Of a DNA stretch of 64,000 bases, positions 21,712-32,214 are shown piece after piece; the first letter of the stretch is position 1, and every line of letters begins with the position of its first letter. The notes beneath the pieces are model-generated. The model saw nothing but the letters and a program-made list of their open reading frames with translations, did not search any database and was not told the DNA's origin. Both the position numbers and the translations under genes were made by a program. Source of the stretch: JAGVPT01 sp963772165 (GTDB taxonomy: Bacteria; Bacteroidota; Ignavibacteria; UBA10030; UBA8401); assembly GCA_963772165.1 (NCBI GenBank), contig CAVYWA010000005.1, positions 310,001 to 374,000 on the forward strand, in the 5' to 3' direction.

Positions 21712-22887
21712 ATGACTATGAGACAAGGAAAAAACGTACTGCATTTATTCTTACTCATCATGTTTGTGTCCGCATCGTGCCCGGGGCAACAGAAAGAAGT
21801 TGTCGGGTATTTTCCATCCTGGAACTGGGAGCACAAGAATTCCCTGATGACGTATGATAAGATTCCTTTCAAGAAGCTGACGATCATCGATTATGCGTTT
21901 TGGCATCCGCTCCTGGACGGTACCATTGCTGGAATCAATCCCACGGGCGATAGTCTCATTTTGTATGGAAGGATGGGCAAGCCATCGCTTGTCTCGCTTG
22001 CGCATGAAAATAAAGTGAAGGTGATGTTATCCATCGGAGGGTGGGAAGACTCCCAAAATTTTCCAGCCGTAGCTTCGACGGAATTACTTCGTACAACATT
22101 CGCACATGCGTGTATCGAAGCGATCAGGAAATTCGACTTCGACGGCATCGACATCGATTGGGAATATCCTGGTTATGCGGAGCACAACGGAACGCCGGCC
22201 GATTTAGCCAACTCTACAGCATTGCTGGAAATTCTTCGGGATAGTCTGGACGCATACGGAATGCAGAATCACAAAAGAATTCTCCTCTCCGCTGCACTTT
22301 CTGCTACTGCGGACCATCTTTCAGGCTATGATGTCGAGAAGTTATCCACGATTCTCGACATGCTGAACGTGATGACGTATGACTACAACGGCTCGTGGTC
22401 TCCTCGCAGCGGCCATAATGCCCCCCTGTATGCCTCGACCCCTGCAGACAGCATGCTCAATATTGATGCAACGTTTAAACTCTTCACAGAGCATTTCCAT
22501 GCCCCGGCTTCAAAAATCAATCTCGGAATTCCTTTCTACGGCCACTCATTTGCGCAGTGCACGGCATTGAACGGAGAGAACCATGGAAGCGACACGACCC
22601 TCTTTCCCGGCGGTGATGTGAACTATTACGCCGTTGTTCAATACCTCGGCAAGTATCGTCATTGGGATGAGAAAGCAAAAGTTCCGTATCTCATATTTCC
22701 GGAGGCGAAAACGCTTGTGTCGTTCGATGATGCGGAATCAGTCGGCCTCAAGGCCCGGTATGTTCTCGACCATAAAGCGCGTGGTGTTATTATCTGGGAG
22801 ATCACCGGCGACTATTTGGAGGATGGAAAGACGCCGCTGATGGATGCTCTGTATACGGTTTTTTCTTCTTACCCCGGATCAAAATAA
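21712..22887 (+). CDS. GH18 chitinase without sorting domain, possibly periplasmic
   Basis: About 391 residues from ATG 21712 (ATG 21718 is two codons further on). The N-terminal hydrophobic stretch VLHLFLLIMFVSASC is a signal peptide; the Cys could be a lipid anchor although the lipobox is poor. The barrel has VVGYFPSWNW, an SIGGW motif (VMLSIGGWED), the catalytic DGIDIDWE (residues 144-151), NVMTYDYNG and GVIIWEIT. There is no T9SS domain, unlike the other chitinase, so it probably works in the periplasm on imported oligosaccharides, releasing chitobiose. It overlaps no neighbour but the GH94 start follows 10 bases after its stop, showing tight operon packing. Confidence 0.88.
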   Translation: MTMRQGKNVLHLFLLIMFVSASCPGQQKEVVGYFPSWNWEHKNSLMTYDKIPFKKLTIIDYAFWHPLLDGTIAGINPTGDSLILYGRMGKPSLVSLAHENKVKVMLSIGGWEDSQNFPAVASTELLRTTFAHACIEAIRKFDFDGIDIDWEYPGYAEHNGTPADLANSTALLEILRDSLDAYGMQNHKRILLSAALSATADHLSGYDVEKLSTILDMLNVMTYDYNGSWSPRSGHNAPLYASTPADSMLNIDATFKLFTEHFHAPASKINLGIPFYGHSFAQCTALNGENHGSDTTLFPGGDVNYYAVVQYLGKYRHWDEKAKVPYLIFPEAKTLVSFDDAESVGLKARYVLDHKARGVIIWEITGDYLEDGKTPLMDALYTVFSSYPGSK

Positions 22888-22897
22888 AAGGACCTCA

Positions 22898-25294
22898 ATG
22901 CGATACGGATACTTTGATAACGAAAACTTTGAATATGTCATCGAACGGCCCGACGTACCTGTCTCGTGGACGAACTATCTCGGGGTGAAAGATTTGTGCA
23001 CCGTCATCTCTCACAATGCGGGGGGATATTCTTTCTACAAAACAGCGGAACATCATCGGATCACTCGTTTTCGTCAAAATGGCGTGCCGTTGGATCGTCC
23101 CGGACACTATGTTTACATCAGGGATGACGATACGGGCGAGTATTGGTCGGTCTCTTGGCAGCCGGTCGGGAAAGATCTCTCGAAAGCAAAATATCAATGC
23201 AGGCATGGACTCTCATACTCGAAATTTATCAGTGAATACAAAGGAGTCCGTGCCGAACAATTGCTCTTCATTCCGATCGCCGACGATGTTGAGCTGTGGG
23301 ACCTGAAGATAAAGAACAACAACGGGAAGCCGAAGAATCTCAGCGTTTTTTCGTATGTAGAGTTTTCGTTCCATCATATCGAAATCGACAACCAGAATTT
23401 GCAAATGTCTTTATATGCCAGCGGCTCGAATTACGGCGACGGCATTATCGAGTATGATTTTTTTTATGAACCGTGGACCTACCATTACTTCACTTCCAAT
23501 GTCAAGCCGGATACTTATGATTGTGTCCGCGACCGCTTCCTGGGTCCTTATCGGACGGAAACGAACCCCGTCGCGGTTGAGCGGGGGAACTGTAGCGACA
23601 GCACTGAACTTGGAGGGAATCACTGCGGTGCGCTCCACAAGAAGCTGACCCTTGCACCCGGAGAGGAGACACGGCTGGTGTTCATGCTGGGGGTTGGCCC
23701 TCGTGCAACGGGAAAAAAAATCCGGGAAAAATATTCCAACCTTAAAAATGTCGACGACGCATTCCTCGAACTCGCAACGTATTGGCGGAGGAAGCAATCG
23801 ATGTTCAAGTGTTCGACTCCGAGCGAGGGGTTGAATACCATGATCAACACGTGGACACTTTTCCAGGCTGAGACGTGCGTTGTCTGGTCGCGGTTCGCCT
23901 CGTTTGTTGAAGTCGGCGGACGCACGGGGTTGGGGTACCGCGATACGTCGCAGGACGTGATGGCAGTGCCGCATTCCAATCCCGAAAAAGTAAAAGAACG
24001 CATCATACAACTTCTTCACGGACAGGTCAGCAAAGGATACGGGCTTCATCTTTTCGACCCTGAAGTCTTTTCGCCGCAGGAACAAAAACTCCCCGGCGTG
24101 AAACTTCCCACCGTCGTCCCGACGCCGGCCCCCGGCGATATCATTCACGGGATGGAAGATGTGTGCTCCGACGATGCGCTGTGGATCATCGCGTCGATCT
24201 GCGAGTTTGTGAAGGAGACAGGAGAGGACGGGTTCTTCGACCGCGTTGTTCCTTTTGCGGATGGGGGCGAGGCCACCGTCTATGAACACATGAAGCGTTC
24301 ACTCGATTTTTCTGCCGAACAAACCGCTGAGAATGGCATTTGCCTCGGCCTTCGCGCCGACTGGAATGATTGTTTGAACCTGGGGGGTGGACAGAGCGCA
24401 ATGGTCTCCTTTATGCATTATTGGGCGCTGCAGGAGTTCATTGCGGCCGCAGAATATCTCGGCCGACCTGATGACGTGAAAAAATATTCAACGATGGCCG
24501 AGCGAGTACGCGAAGCGTGCGAGAGAGAGTTGTGGGATGGAGAATGGTACATTCGCGGCGTCACGAAAAAAGGAATTAAAATCGGAACGGCGAAGAACGA
24601 AGAAGGTAAAATATTTTTGGAAAGCAACAGCTGGGCGGTTCTCTCGGGTGCAGCGTCGGCGGAGCGTGGGAAAAAATGCATGGATGCGGTTCACAAATAT
24701 CTGGCGTCTCCGTACGGTATTCACCTTTGCTGGCCTTCTTACTCAGAGCCGAATGATGATATCGGGTATTTAACACGGGTCTATAAAGGCATCAAGGAAA
24801 ACGGCGCGATATTCAGCCATCCCAACCCATGGGCGATGATTGCCGAGTGCAAGCTCGGAAGAGGAACGTCGGCGATGAAACTGTATGATGCACTTCTCCC
24901 GTACAATCAAAACGACACGATCGAAGTCCGGGAATCCGAACCGTACTCATATTGTCAGTTCATCATGGGAAAAGATCACACCGCATACGGCAGGTCGCGA
25001 CATCCGTGGTTGACAGGAAGCGCCGGCTGGGCATACACGGCGGCGACAAAATGGATTCTGGGAATTCGTCCGGGTTTCGATGGGCTGATCATAGATCCTT
25101 GTATCCCAAAAGACTGGAAAAAATTTGAGGTCTCACGATGCTGGCGCGGAGCGACGTTTAAAATCCGTGTGGAGAACCCACATGGGGTGAGCAAAGGGGT
25201 GAAACTGTGCACCCTCAACGGCAGGCCGATTCTGGGAGCGATCGTTCCGCAGAAAGCTGGGTCTTTAAATGAAGTGTCCGTGATTATGGGATAG
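22898..25294 (+). CDS. GH94 phosphorylase, probably N,N'-diacetylchitobiose phosphorylase
   Basis: A 798-residue cytosolic enzyme with AAAAGGA upstream of the ATG at 22898. It has the GH94 layout: an N-terminal beta-sandwich (MRYGYFDNENFEYVIERPDVPVSWTNYLG), a helical linker, an (alpha/alpha)6 barrel with RFASFVEVGGRTGLGYRDTSQD, and the LRADWNDCLNL segment (DWND at 488-491) containing the general-acid Asp. The length and the YRDTSQD/DWNDCLN motifs match cellobiose and chitobiose phosphorylases. In this locus the expected reaction is (GlcNAc)2 + phosphate to GlcNAc-1-P + GlcNAc, saving one ATP. Cellobiose phosphorylase remains possible; neighbours favour chitobiose. Confidence 0.87.
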   Translation: MRYGYFDNENFEYVIERPDVPVSWTNYLGVKDLCTVISHNAGGYSFYKTAEHHRITRFRQNGVPLDRPGHYVYIRDDDTGEYWSVSWQPVGKDLSKAKYQCRHGLSYSKFISEYKGVRAEQLLFIPIADDVELWDLKIKNNNGKPKNLSVFSYVEFSFHHIEIDNQNLQMSLYASGSNYGDGIIEYDFFYEPWTYHYFTSNVKPDTYDCVRDRFLGPYRTETNPVAVERGNCSDSTELGGNHCGALHKKLTLAPGEETRLVFMLGVGPRATGKKIREKYSNLKNVDDAFLELATYWRRKQSMFKCSTPSEGLNTMINTWTLFQAETCVVWSRFASFVEVGGRTGLGYRDTSQDVMAVPHSNPEKVKERIIQLLHGQVSKGYGLHLFDPEVFSPQEQKLPGVKLPTVVPTPAPGDIIHGMEDVCSDDALWIIASICEFVKETGEDGFFDRVVPFADGGEATVYEHMKRSLDFSAEQTAENGICLGLRADWNDCLNLGGGQSAMVSFMHYWALQEFIAAAEYLGRPDDVKKYSTMAERVREACERELWDGEWYIRGVTKKGIKIGTAKNEEGKIFLESNSWAVLSGAASAERGKKCMDAVHKYLASPYGIHLCWPSYSEPNDDIGYLTRVYKGIKENGAIFSHPNPWAMIAECKLGRGTSAMKLYDALLPYNQNDTIEVRESEPYSYCQFIMGKDHTAYGRSRHPWLTGSAGWAYTAATKWILGIRPGFDGLIIDPCIPKDWKKFEVSRCWRGATFKIRVENPHGVSKGVKLCTLNGRPILGAIVPQKAGSLNEVSVIMG

Positions 25295-25417
25295 CACAGT
25301 TGCGCGAATTGTTGGAAGATTCACAATGATCATGCGTTGTTAATACTCATTTTTGAAATGCTAAGGGACATCAAAGCCCTACTTGCTGTTTCACAGCCTA
25401 AAAAGGAGGAATTCACC

Positions 25418-26185
25418 ATGCTCGTAATCGTAAAAGACAACTATGAACTATTAAGCAAAGAAGCGGCCAGGCTTGTCGCAGACCGACTCCGCAAGAAGCC
25501 AAATCTTGTTTTGGGGTTAGCCACAGGGAGCTCGCCGCTCGGTCTCTACAAAGAGCTCATCCGAATGCACAAAGATGAGGGACTGGATTTTTCGAAGGTA
25601 ACAACTTTCAACCTCGACGAATACGTTGGATTGCCGCCGACGCACGATCAGAGTTATCATTATTTCATGCATGAAAATCTGTTTAAGCACATCAACCTTG
25701 ACGCACGCCACATCCATGTCCCTCAGGGAATGGCCAAGGATATTGATGTATTTTGTGCCTGGTATGAACAGCGCATTGCCGAATGCGGCGGGATCGATTT
25801 GCAAGTTCTGGGCATCGGAGGAAATGGTCATATCGCGTTCAACGAGCCCGGATCATCGCTCGGTTCACGCACCCGCATCAAGACACTCACAGGAACAACC
25901 CGTGTGGACAATGCACGGTTCTTCAAATCAAAGGAAGAAGTGCCAAAGTATGCCATCACGATGGGAGTAGGAACAATCATGGACGCAAAAGAGCTCCTGC
26001 TCGTGGCAAACAAGACGAACAAATCCGATGCAGTAAAGTCTGCCGTTGAGGGACCGATCACGGCGATGTGTCCGGCTTCAATTATCCAAATGCACCGATC
26101 TGCGTTTGTCTTTGTCGACAAAGAGGCAGCGTCGAAATTGACCGGGACATATAATGACACCTGGGAATCGAAAATATTCGACTAA
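25418..26185 (+). CDS. nagB: Glucosamine-6-phosphate deaminase
   Basis: A 255-residue cytosolic enzyme; the ATG at 25418 follows AAAAGGAGG at a good distance, while the frame to 25337 has no such signal. Motifs: LGLATGSSPLGLYKELI (phosphate binding), TFNLDEYVGL with the catalytic Asp, GIGGNGHIAFNEPGSS with the ring-opening His, and the KAILLVANKT-type C-terminal helix region (ELLLVANKTNKSDAVKSAVEG). It converts glucosamine-6-P to fructose-6-P and ammonia, the last step of GlcNAc catabolism. No nagA (GlcNAc-6-P deacetylase) of the usual amidohydrolase type is found in the window. It follows the GH94 gene after about 120 bases. Confidence 0.95.
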   Translation: MLVIVKDNYELLSKEAARLVADRLRKKPNLVLGLATGSSPLGLYKELIRMHKDEGLDFSKVTTFNLDEYVGLPPTHDQSYHYFMHENLFKHINLDARHIHVPQGMAKDIDVFCAWYEQRIAECGGIDLQVLGIGGNGHIAFNEPGSSLGSRTRIKTLTGTTRVDNARFFKSKEEVPKYAITMGVGTIMDAKELLLVANKTNKSDAVKSAVEGPITAMCPASIIQMHRSAFVFVDKEAASKLTGTYNDTWESKIFD

Positions 26186-26192
26186 GGCTCAT

Positions 26193-26209
26193 CATCACAT
26201 GATGTGATG
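26193..26209. promoter_or_regulatory. Perfect palindrome CATCACATGATGTGATG
   Basis: Two 8-base arms around one central G lie 8 bases after the nagB stop and about 25 bases before the next gene. It may be a protein-binding dyad or a short hairpin; no U-tract follows. Confidence 0.35.
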
Positions 26210-26235
26210 CCATTCTAGCGAGGAGCTTTTAAGCT

Positions 26236-27502
26236 ATGATTAATAGAATATGCATTTTTGAAGATCAATTCTACCGCCACTTGTTACCGCTCGTATATAC
26301 ACGGCCGGTCTATGAGCTCCGTTGCGGGATTCTGACTCTCGGGCAGAAAATCCGTCGCCGGTATCCAAATGTCGAAACGGTTTTCCATGTTCGAAAGTAT
26401 CTTTCCGAACTTGTCCGTGAGCGAAACCCCGGAATAGAGGTGAACAAAGTTGATGGAAATGGATGCCTCTTTCTTAACGGTCGTCTTTTAGCGGCTAACG
26501 ATTTGGCAATTCAAATACCTCTCGCGGGGAAAGATGCTTTGTATGTCCAGGGGGATACACTCGTTGCAGCTCGGATCAATGCAGCATTGCCCGAGGGTAT
26601 GCGCAGTGCACTACCCGAGACAATCATGGCTTCCACGTTTGACGGTCTTCCAAAAACAGAGATCAAGGTGAAACTGATTAATTATCCTTGGGATCTTATC
26701 AATAACAATGGCCAAGAGATTGTGTCCGACTTTGCCACGGTCGCAGCTAATCGCGGAGGTGCGGATTCGGGGGACGGTATACGAAGGTGCACATCTCCTG
26801 AACCGGGAGAAGATCGTTATCGGTGAGGGATCTAAGGTCAAGCCAGGCGTCGTCCTTGATGCCGAGAACGGTCCAATCGTCATCGGCAATAATGTTACGG
26901 TGTTTCCAAACGCGGTGATCGAAGGGCCTGCTTTCGTAGGAGACCGCTCGCTCATCAAGATCGGTGCAAAAATATACGAAAACACCAGCATCGGAGAGGT
27001 TTGCAAGGTCGGTGGGGAAGTCGAGGCTTCCATTATACACTCGTACTCGAACAAGCAGCATGACGGTTTTCTTGGGCATGCCTATCTCGGCCAATGGGTC
27101 AACCTGGGAGCTGACACAAACAACAGCGACCTTAAAAACAACTATGGCAATGTCAAACTCGTGCTCGACGGCGAAGAAGTCGACAGTGGGTCGATGTTTA
27201 TGGGGCTCATCATGGGCGACCATTCAAAGAGTTCCATCAATACGATGTTTAATACGGGAACCGTTGTTGGAGTGTCGAGCAATATCTTTGGCAGCGGATT
27301 TCCCTCGAAATCAGTGCCGTCTTTTGCCTGGGGAGGGGCAGAGGGAATGGAAACGTACAATCTTGAACGTGCACTCGGAGTCGCCAGGCGTGTCATGGGA
27401 CGACGAAAAATAGAGCTGTCGAGTTCCGAGGAATCCGTCCTACGCTCGGTTTTTGAATTGACCAAAAAAGATCGGAAAGCTGAAGAGACAAACGCTCGCT
27501 AA
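26236..27502 (+). CDS. GlmU-like sugar nucleotidyltransferase (TIGR03991 type), frameshifted
   Basis: Two frames form one protein of about 420 residues. Frame one (MINRICIFEDQFYRHLLPLVYTRPVYELRCGILTLGQKI ... LINYPWDLINNNGQEIVSDF) is the N-terminal part of the 'putative sugar nucleotidyltransferase' family related to GlmU. Frame two (IRGTVYEGAHLLNREKIVIGEGSKVKPGVVLDAENGPIVIGNNVTV ... GLIMGDHSKSSINTMFNTGTVVGVSSNIFG) is a left-handed beta-helix acyltransferase-like domain. The shift lies near 26740-26760. The reaction is unproven; in this locus a UTP:GlcNAc-1-P uridylyltransferase would use the GlcNAc-1-P made by the GH94 enzyme. An AAGC/GAGGAG signal precedes the ATG at 26236. Confidence 0.75.
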
Positions 27503-27580
27503 ATGCGCATCCGAAACCAGGTGCCCGCGGCTTAGAAAACTTGGATGACATAATTCATATTTGGAGGAGAACGTCAAATA

Positions 27581-29937
27581 ATGATGAGAGTATATGATGG
27601 AAGTTCTTCAGTAGAAAGCATTGAACTGAAGAGAAGCGGCAGAGAATACAGCTATGTGCCGACAGAAAAAATTCAAATCATCGAAGTCGACAACTTCCCT
27701 CTGCTGGGGAAATTAGCTGCGTTTCGATTTATAGAGTGGGTTATGAAAAACCCCGGTGGCGTTATTTCTTTGCCGACGGGGAAAACGCCCGAACATTTTA
27801 TCAAATGGGTGAGCCACATCCTGGAGCGTTGGAAGTCGAAAGAAATTCAGTCGATGTTGGAGGAATACGGAATCGAGGGAGCACGGCAGCCCGATATGAA
27901 GGGTCTTTCGTTCGTTCAAATTGACGAATTTTATCCGATGGATTCTCAGCAAGCAAAACAGCTTCAATCATTATGTCCGTAAATATTATATCGATGGATT
28001 CGGTCTATCACACGAGAAAGCGTTGTTGATCGACTCGACGTCGTTAGGCATACCTGACGGCAAAACAATGGAGGATATTTTTCCAGACGGTAACGTCGAC
28101 CTTTCACTTCGGGTACGGCAAACGCGCACTGAGCATGAATCTCTGCAGCGTGATGTCATCAGTCGTGTCGATTGGTTTTGTATGGAGTATGAACGAAAGA
28201 TCCGTGAGATGGGAGGGATCGGTTTCTTCCTCGGCGGCATCGGGCCGGACGGGCATATCGCATTCAACGTGAGAGGTTCGAGCTTTTATTCGGTGACGCG
28301 GCTGACCGGCACAAATTACGAAACTCAGGCTGCCGCCGCAACCGACCTCGGCGGTATCGAGATTTCGCGCAGCCGGCTTGTGATCACTATCGGGCTCGCA
28401 ACAATTACCTATAACGAAACAGCCACGGCGATCATTATTGCAGCCGGTGATGCGAAAGCATCCATTATCCGTGATGCCGTCGAAGAGCCGAAGGATCCTA
28501 AAAACCCTGCCTCCGCTTTGCAGGGTCTTCACCACGCAAAATTTTATTTGACAAAAGGCGCGGCAAGTCTGCTGACCGAACGGCGTTTCATTGATTTCTG
28601 TGCTTTGCCGTCGTTCAATGAAGTTCACAGGGATGACGTTGTCATTTCGCTGGCTCTCAAGCAAGGGAAAAGGCTGGATGAACTGACACAAGGGGAGTTT
28701 GACTCGGATAGATTTACCCGCGAGTTCCTTCTTCGTTCCAAGGAACGCCCTGCCGGCGTCATCGCCGCAGTCCAAAATTCGCTGCACAAAAAAATTTCGA
28801 AAGGGCTCGAGCCGTTGCTGAAGACGACGTTCCTGCACACGGAACCTCACCACGATGACATCACGCTTGGATACCTCTCATACTTGTATCATCTTGTTCG
28901 TGACCCGAGCAACGAGCACTACTTTGCCAATATGACATCGGGGTTTAACGCTGTTTCAAATCATTATTACCTTTCGATCGTAAAGAAATTACACCGGCAT
29001 TTGGAGCCAGCCCTCGTTTGCAGATCTCCTCGCTTCAGGATATTTTGACCCGACAGACCAAGCGAGGCGGGCCGAAGAAGTATACATGTTTCTCGACGGC
29101 GTTGCTGCCAAAACTCAGGAGACAAAGGATGAAGCGGAAGCCCGCAGGGTGTGTAGAAATTTTGTAGAAGTGTATGCAGCGAAGGATCTCGACGTCCTCA
29201 AACAAAAGGTTGCCGAGCTTGAACGTTATTTTGAACATCAGTACCCTGGTGCGAAAGATCCAAAGGATGTACAAACTCTCAAAGGGATGCTGCGGGAGTG
29301 GGAAGTTGAATTGCTCTGGGCATATTTTGGGATAAAACCTTCGTCTATTTTTCCCCTGCGATTAGGATTTTACCGCGGGGATCTCTTTTCCGAAGAGCCC
29401 GAAGTACACCGCGATGTTGTGCCGATTTTTGAACTAATTAAAAGAATAAAGCCGAACGTCATCACGGTGGCTTTCGACCCGGAAGGAAGCGGCCCTGACA
29501 CGCACTACAAAGTTCTGCAGGCGATCGCAGAAGCCGTTCGGTTATATCAACAAGAAAGCGGTGATTCGAATCTCCGGATTTGGGGTTACCGGAATATTTG
29601 GTACAGGTTTACACCGTCGGCTGCCGATACGATGGTTCCTGTTTCCTTGAATACGATGTCGTTGCTTCATACATCGTTTATGAATTGTTTCGGGTCGCAA
29701 AGCGCCGCGTCGTTCCCAAGTTATGAGCACGACGGCCCTTTTTCGGAACTCGCCCAAAAAATTCAGGTTCAGCAGTATTCGATGGTCAGGACATGCTTGG
29801 GCAAGGAATTCTTCCAGCAAAATCCCCACCCCCGGCTTCGCGGTGCGCGTGGAATGATTTTCCTCACAGAAATGTCGCTGCAACAGTTTTACGAGAAAGT
29901 TCGGCAGCTTAGAAAAATTACTGAAGCGAAGAGCTAG
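27581..29937 (+). CDS. NagB-LmbE (glucosamine-6-P deaminase-like / PIG-L deacetylase-like) fusion, two frameshifts
   Basis: Three frames join into one protein of about 785 residues. The first ~390 residues resemble a NagB-type domain (GVISLPTGKTPEHFIKWV, FVQIDEFYPMDSQQ, FFLGGIGPDGHIAFNVRGSS). The following part holds FLHTEPHHDDITLGYLSYL, which has the His-Asp-Asp zinc motif of LmbE/PIG-L deacetylases, and runs on to RIWGYRNIWYRF. Removing one A from AAAA near 27955 gives QQANSFNHYV; removing one C near 29012 gives EPASFADLLASGYFDP. Both restore the reading frame exactly. Bacteroidetes have homologues of this size. The fusion could deacetylate GlcNAc-6-P and deaminate the product, which would replace the missing nagA. 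That is inference. Confidence 0.8.
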
Positions 29938-30529
29938 ATATTTTTGAAGTGAGGGTCGGACCAGAATTCAATTCTTTTGGCTGAAGGTTCTGGCAATTTC
30001 CATTTGTGCGGAGGGGATGTCGGTTTTGGATGGGGAGACAGCAATTGGTTCCCTGCCGCGATTGGGGAGAACTGTCTCCGTTTTTATTTTCTGAGGGGCA
30101 AAGAGCCTTTCCAGTTCCTCTTGTTCAGCGTATTGCATAGTACTGCCAGAAAATCCATCAAAGCGGTGCCTGGCGGGAGATTGCCTATTATTTTTTCCCC
30201 ACATCTGCTCATGAGGTTGTAAACTCTGACCAAAGATGCTTTTTCTCCGGCATTATTGGTCTTTTTTTCACCTATCGGGCGCTTGCCCTACGTAGCTGTA
30301 CGCATTCAAAATTTTCTGGAACCTGCATGAAATTCGATTCGGCCTGATTAACGCAGGCACAGATCGCAAAACCTGAAAAGCTATTTCGTTGTATTCAATG
30401 AAAAATGGAGTTGAATCGTAACTATCTGCTTAGTACCTTAAAAGCCAGCCTTGATTTTCTAATTCGCGATTGGAATTCATGAAACCTTGTTTCCCGCATT
30501 TGACTTTTTAAGTATCCGCATTCGTTTAA
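29938..30529. other. Intergenic region without a recognised gene
   Basis: About 590 bases separate the chitin locus from the next gene. Overlapping open frames of 78-81 codons on both strands at 29968-30222 lack a Shine-Dalgarno and have no recognisable domain. No RNA gene or repeat was found. The region probably holds the end of the chitin operon transcript and the promoter of the 30530 gene. Confidence 0.5.
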
Positions 30530-31993
30530 ATGAAGAGTAAACCACGCTTATTTTCCAGCCTTATCCTTGTGCTGTCCGTTCTTCTTCTTGCGGGTGAAGG
30601 ATTAGCTCAGGGGGGGCTGTCACAAAAGAGCAAAAAAGAAGCATTGAAAGAAAAGCTCCTTGAGCAAAAGGAACGCGAAAGGATCAAGGCGTCGGGGATT
30701 TTTTTCATGTCCGAATGGAAATATAATTACAGTTTTGGCAAGCCAGAAAAGAAGGGAGTCGAAATCTTATCCTTCCGGTATAACTCCGCCGGAAATAAAA
30801 CAGAGGAAACTATTTATAATCAAAACGACGGAACGATCTTCTCGAAGACCGATTATCGCTACGATCAAGATGGAAATCTTATCGAGGAAGCTGTAACTAA
30901 AGGGGATGCCAAGACGAAGACGGTTTACCGCTACGATTCAACCGGGAATAAGAAAGAAATGGTTTCGTACAAACAGGATGGAACCGTCGACAGGAAGGGA
31001 ATCTATGTCTATGACGATGACAATAACCTGGTTGAGAGTCTGGGATATCTCTCGGATGGACGGTTGTTCTCGAAAGAATTTTATGCATACGACTCCACCG
31101 GCAACGCGATCGAACAAAAGAACAGCGTTTCCCGGTTCACGTACGCCTATGATGGCGACGGCAATATGATTGAAATGATAAAATACGGCAGAGATTTCAA
31201 TAACCTCGATTCTGCAGTCTATAATATCGCCGACAGGATTGCGTTTGTGTATGATAGTTTGGAAAACTTATCGGCTGAATACGTTTACAGGCCGGACAGC
31301 ACTGTGAAGGCAAAGTCGGCGTTTGAATACGATGCGAAGGGAAATATAACGACGGAAATTGATTATTCGTCCAACGGCCATGTTGACTACAGCGTCACCT
31401 ATAAATACGATAAAAAGGGAAACGTTGTGGAGGAATCGGGCATTGAGAAAGAGCGTCCGTTTAAAAATGTGTACAAATACGACCGCAAAGGGAATAAGAA
31501 GGAATGGATTGTCTTTGATCAGGTGAATGAACCTAAACTTCTCGAAAAGTATATTTACGAAAAATACTCAATGCAGCAGAAAAGTGAAGTTCCGGATACC
31601 GGCGTTCAAGCAGCATACATCCAGCCGGATACTTCAGAAGCCCATGTGTTGAACGAAGACCTTTTCCAGTTTTTGGGGTGCCGCATTATCGCTTCCGACG
31701 GATCGTATCTCGGATTAGTATGGGCTGATACATCGCATCCTCACTCCATTGTGAATCCTTGGGGACAATACGGATTTGACGGCTCTCCGACAAGTATCTT
31801 TAATCCGAATTGTCCGTACGGCGGATTACGGGGAGTGTTCAGTCCGTTCAATAAGAGTTGTCCAAGTCCGCCTTCGTTGTATCGCGAAGGGAAATTTGTG
31901 TCGTACCTGAGCGATAATACTTCTTTCAATCCCCGCGTGCCCGCCTCGCGGTTGGTAACGTTTCTCATGCAGCAAGCGAAATCAAAAGAGTAA
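30530..31993 (+). CDS. Secreted YD-like repeat protein
   Basis: A 487-residue protein with a signal peptide (LFSSLILVLSVLLLAGEGLAQ) followed by a basic coiled segment (KSKKEALKEKLLEQKERERIK). Residues ~85-350 contain about ten repeats of the form 'Y.YD..GN..E...Y..dG....k', for example YRYDQDGNLIEEAV, YRYDSTGNKKEMVSY and YKYDKKGNVVEES. This resembles the YD repeats of RHS/wall-associated proteins, which form carbohydrate-binding beta shells. A C-terminal ~120-residue part (FLGCRIIASDGSYLGLVWADT ... YGGLRGVFSPFNKSCPSPPSL) looks like a separate small domain with 'GQYGFDGSPTSIFNPNCPYGG', often seen in plant-like and bacterial secreted proteins. It has no T9SS domain. Function unknown. Confidence 0.7.
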   Translation: MKSKPRLFSSLILVLSVLLLAGEGLAQGGLSQKSKKEALKEKLLEQKERERIKASGIFFMSEWKYNYSFGKPEKKGVEILSFRYNSAGNKTEETIYNQNDGTIFSKTDYRYDQDGNLIEEAVTKGDAKTKTVYRYDSTGNKKEMVSYKQDGTVDRKGIYVYDDDNNLVESLGYLSDGRLFSKEFYAYDSTGNAIEQKNSVSRFTYAYDGDGNMIEMIKYGRDFNNLDSAVYNIADRIAFVYDSLENLSAEYVYRPDSTVKAKSAFEYDAKGNITTEIDYSSNGHVDYSVTYKYDKKGNVVEESGIEKERPFKNVYKYDRKGNKKEWIVFDQVNEPKLLEKYIYEKYSMQQKSEVPDTGVQAAYIQPDTSEAHVLNEDLFQFLGCRIIASDGSYLGLVWADTSHPHSIVNPWGQYGFDGSPTSIFNPNCPYGGLRGVFSPFNKSCPSPPSLYREGKFVSYLSDNTSFNPRVPASRLVTFLMQQAKSKE

Positions 31994-32214
31994 AGTGTTT
32001 TTGTTGGGATATTCGCCGCAGGTTTGCGTTCCCATCAAAAGTTTGGTATCTTTTTAACTATGAGCTTCTTCCGGAGCCGCGGAAGCGTTTTGCAGAAACG
32101 ATCCGGTGGCTTATGATTCAATGGTTTGCGGTATCGGCGCGTTATCTATCGATATTATCGTTCTCTAACGTTTAACTGTATTGCGTTGATGTTGTCATTG
32201 TATTGAGACATTGT

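Noticed and set aside
29968..30222. Overlapping ORFs of 78-81 codons on both strands
   Set aside because: No Shine-Dalgarno, no protein-like composition, no domain; likely chance openings.
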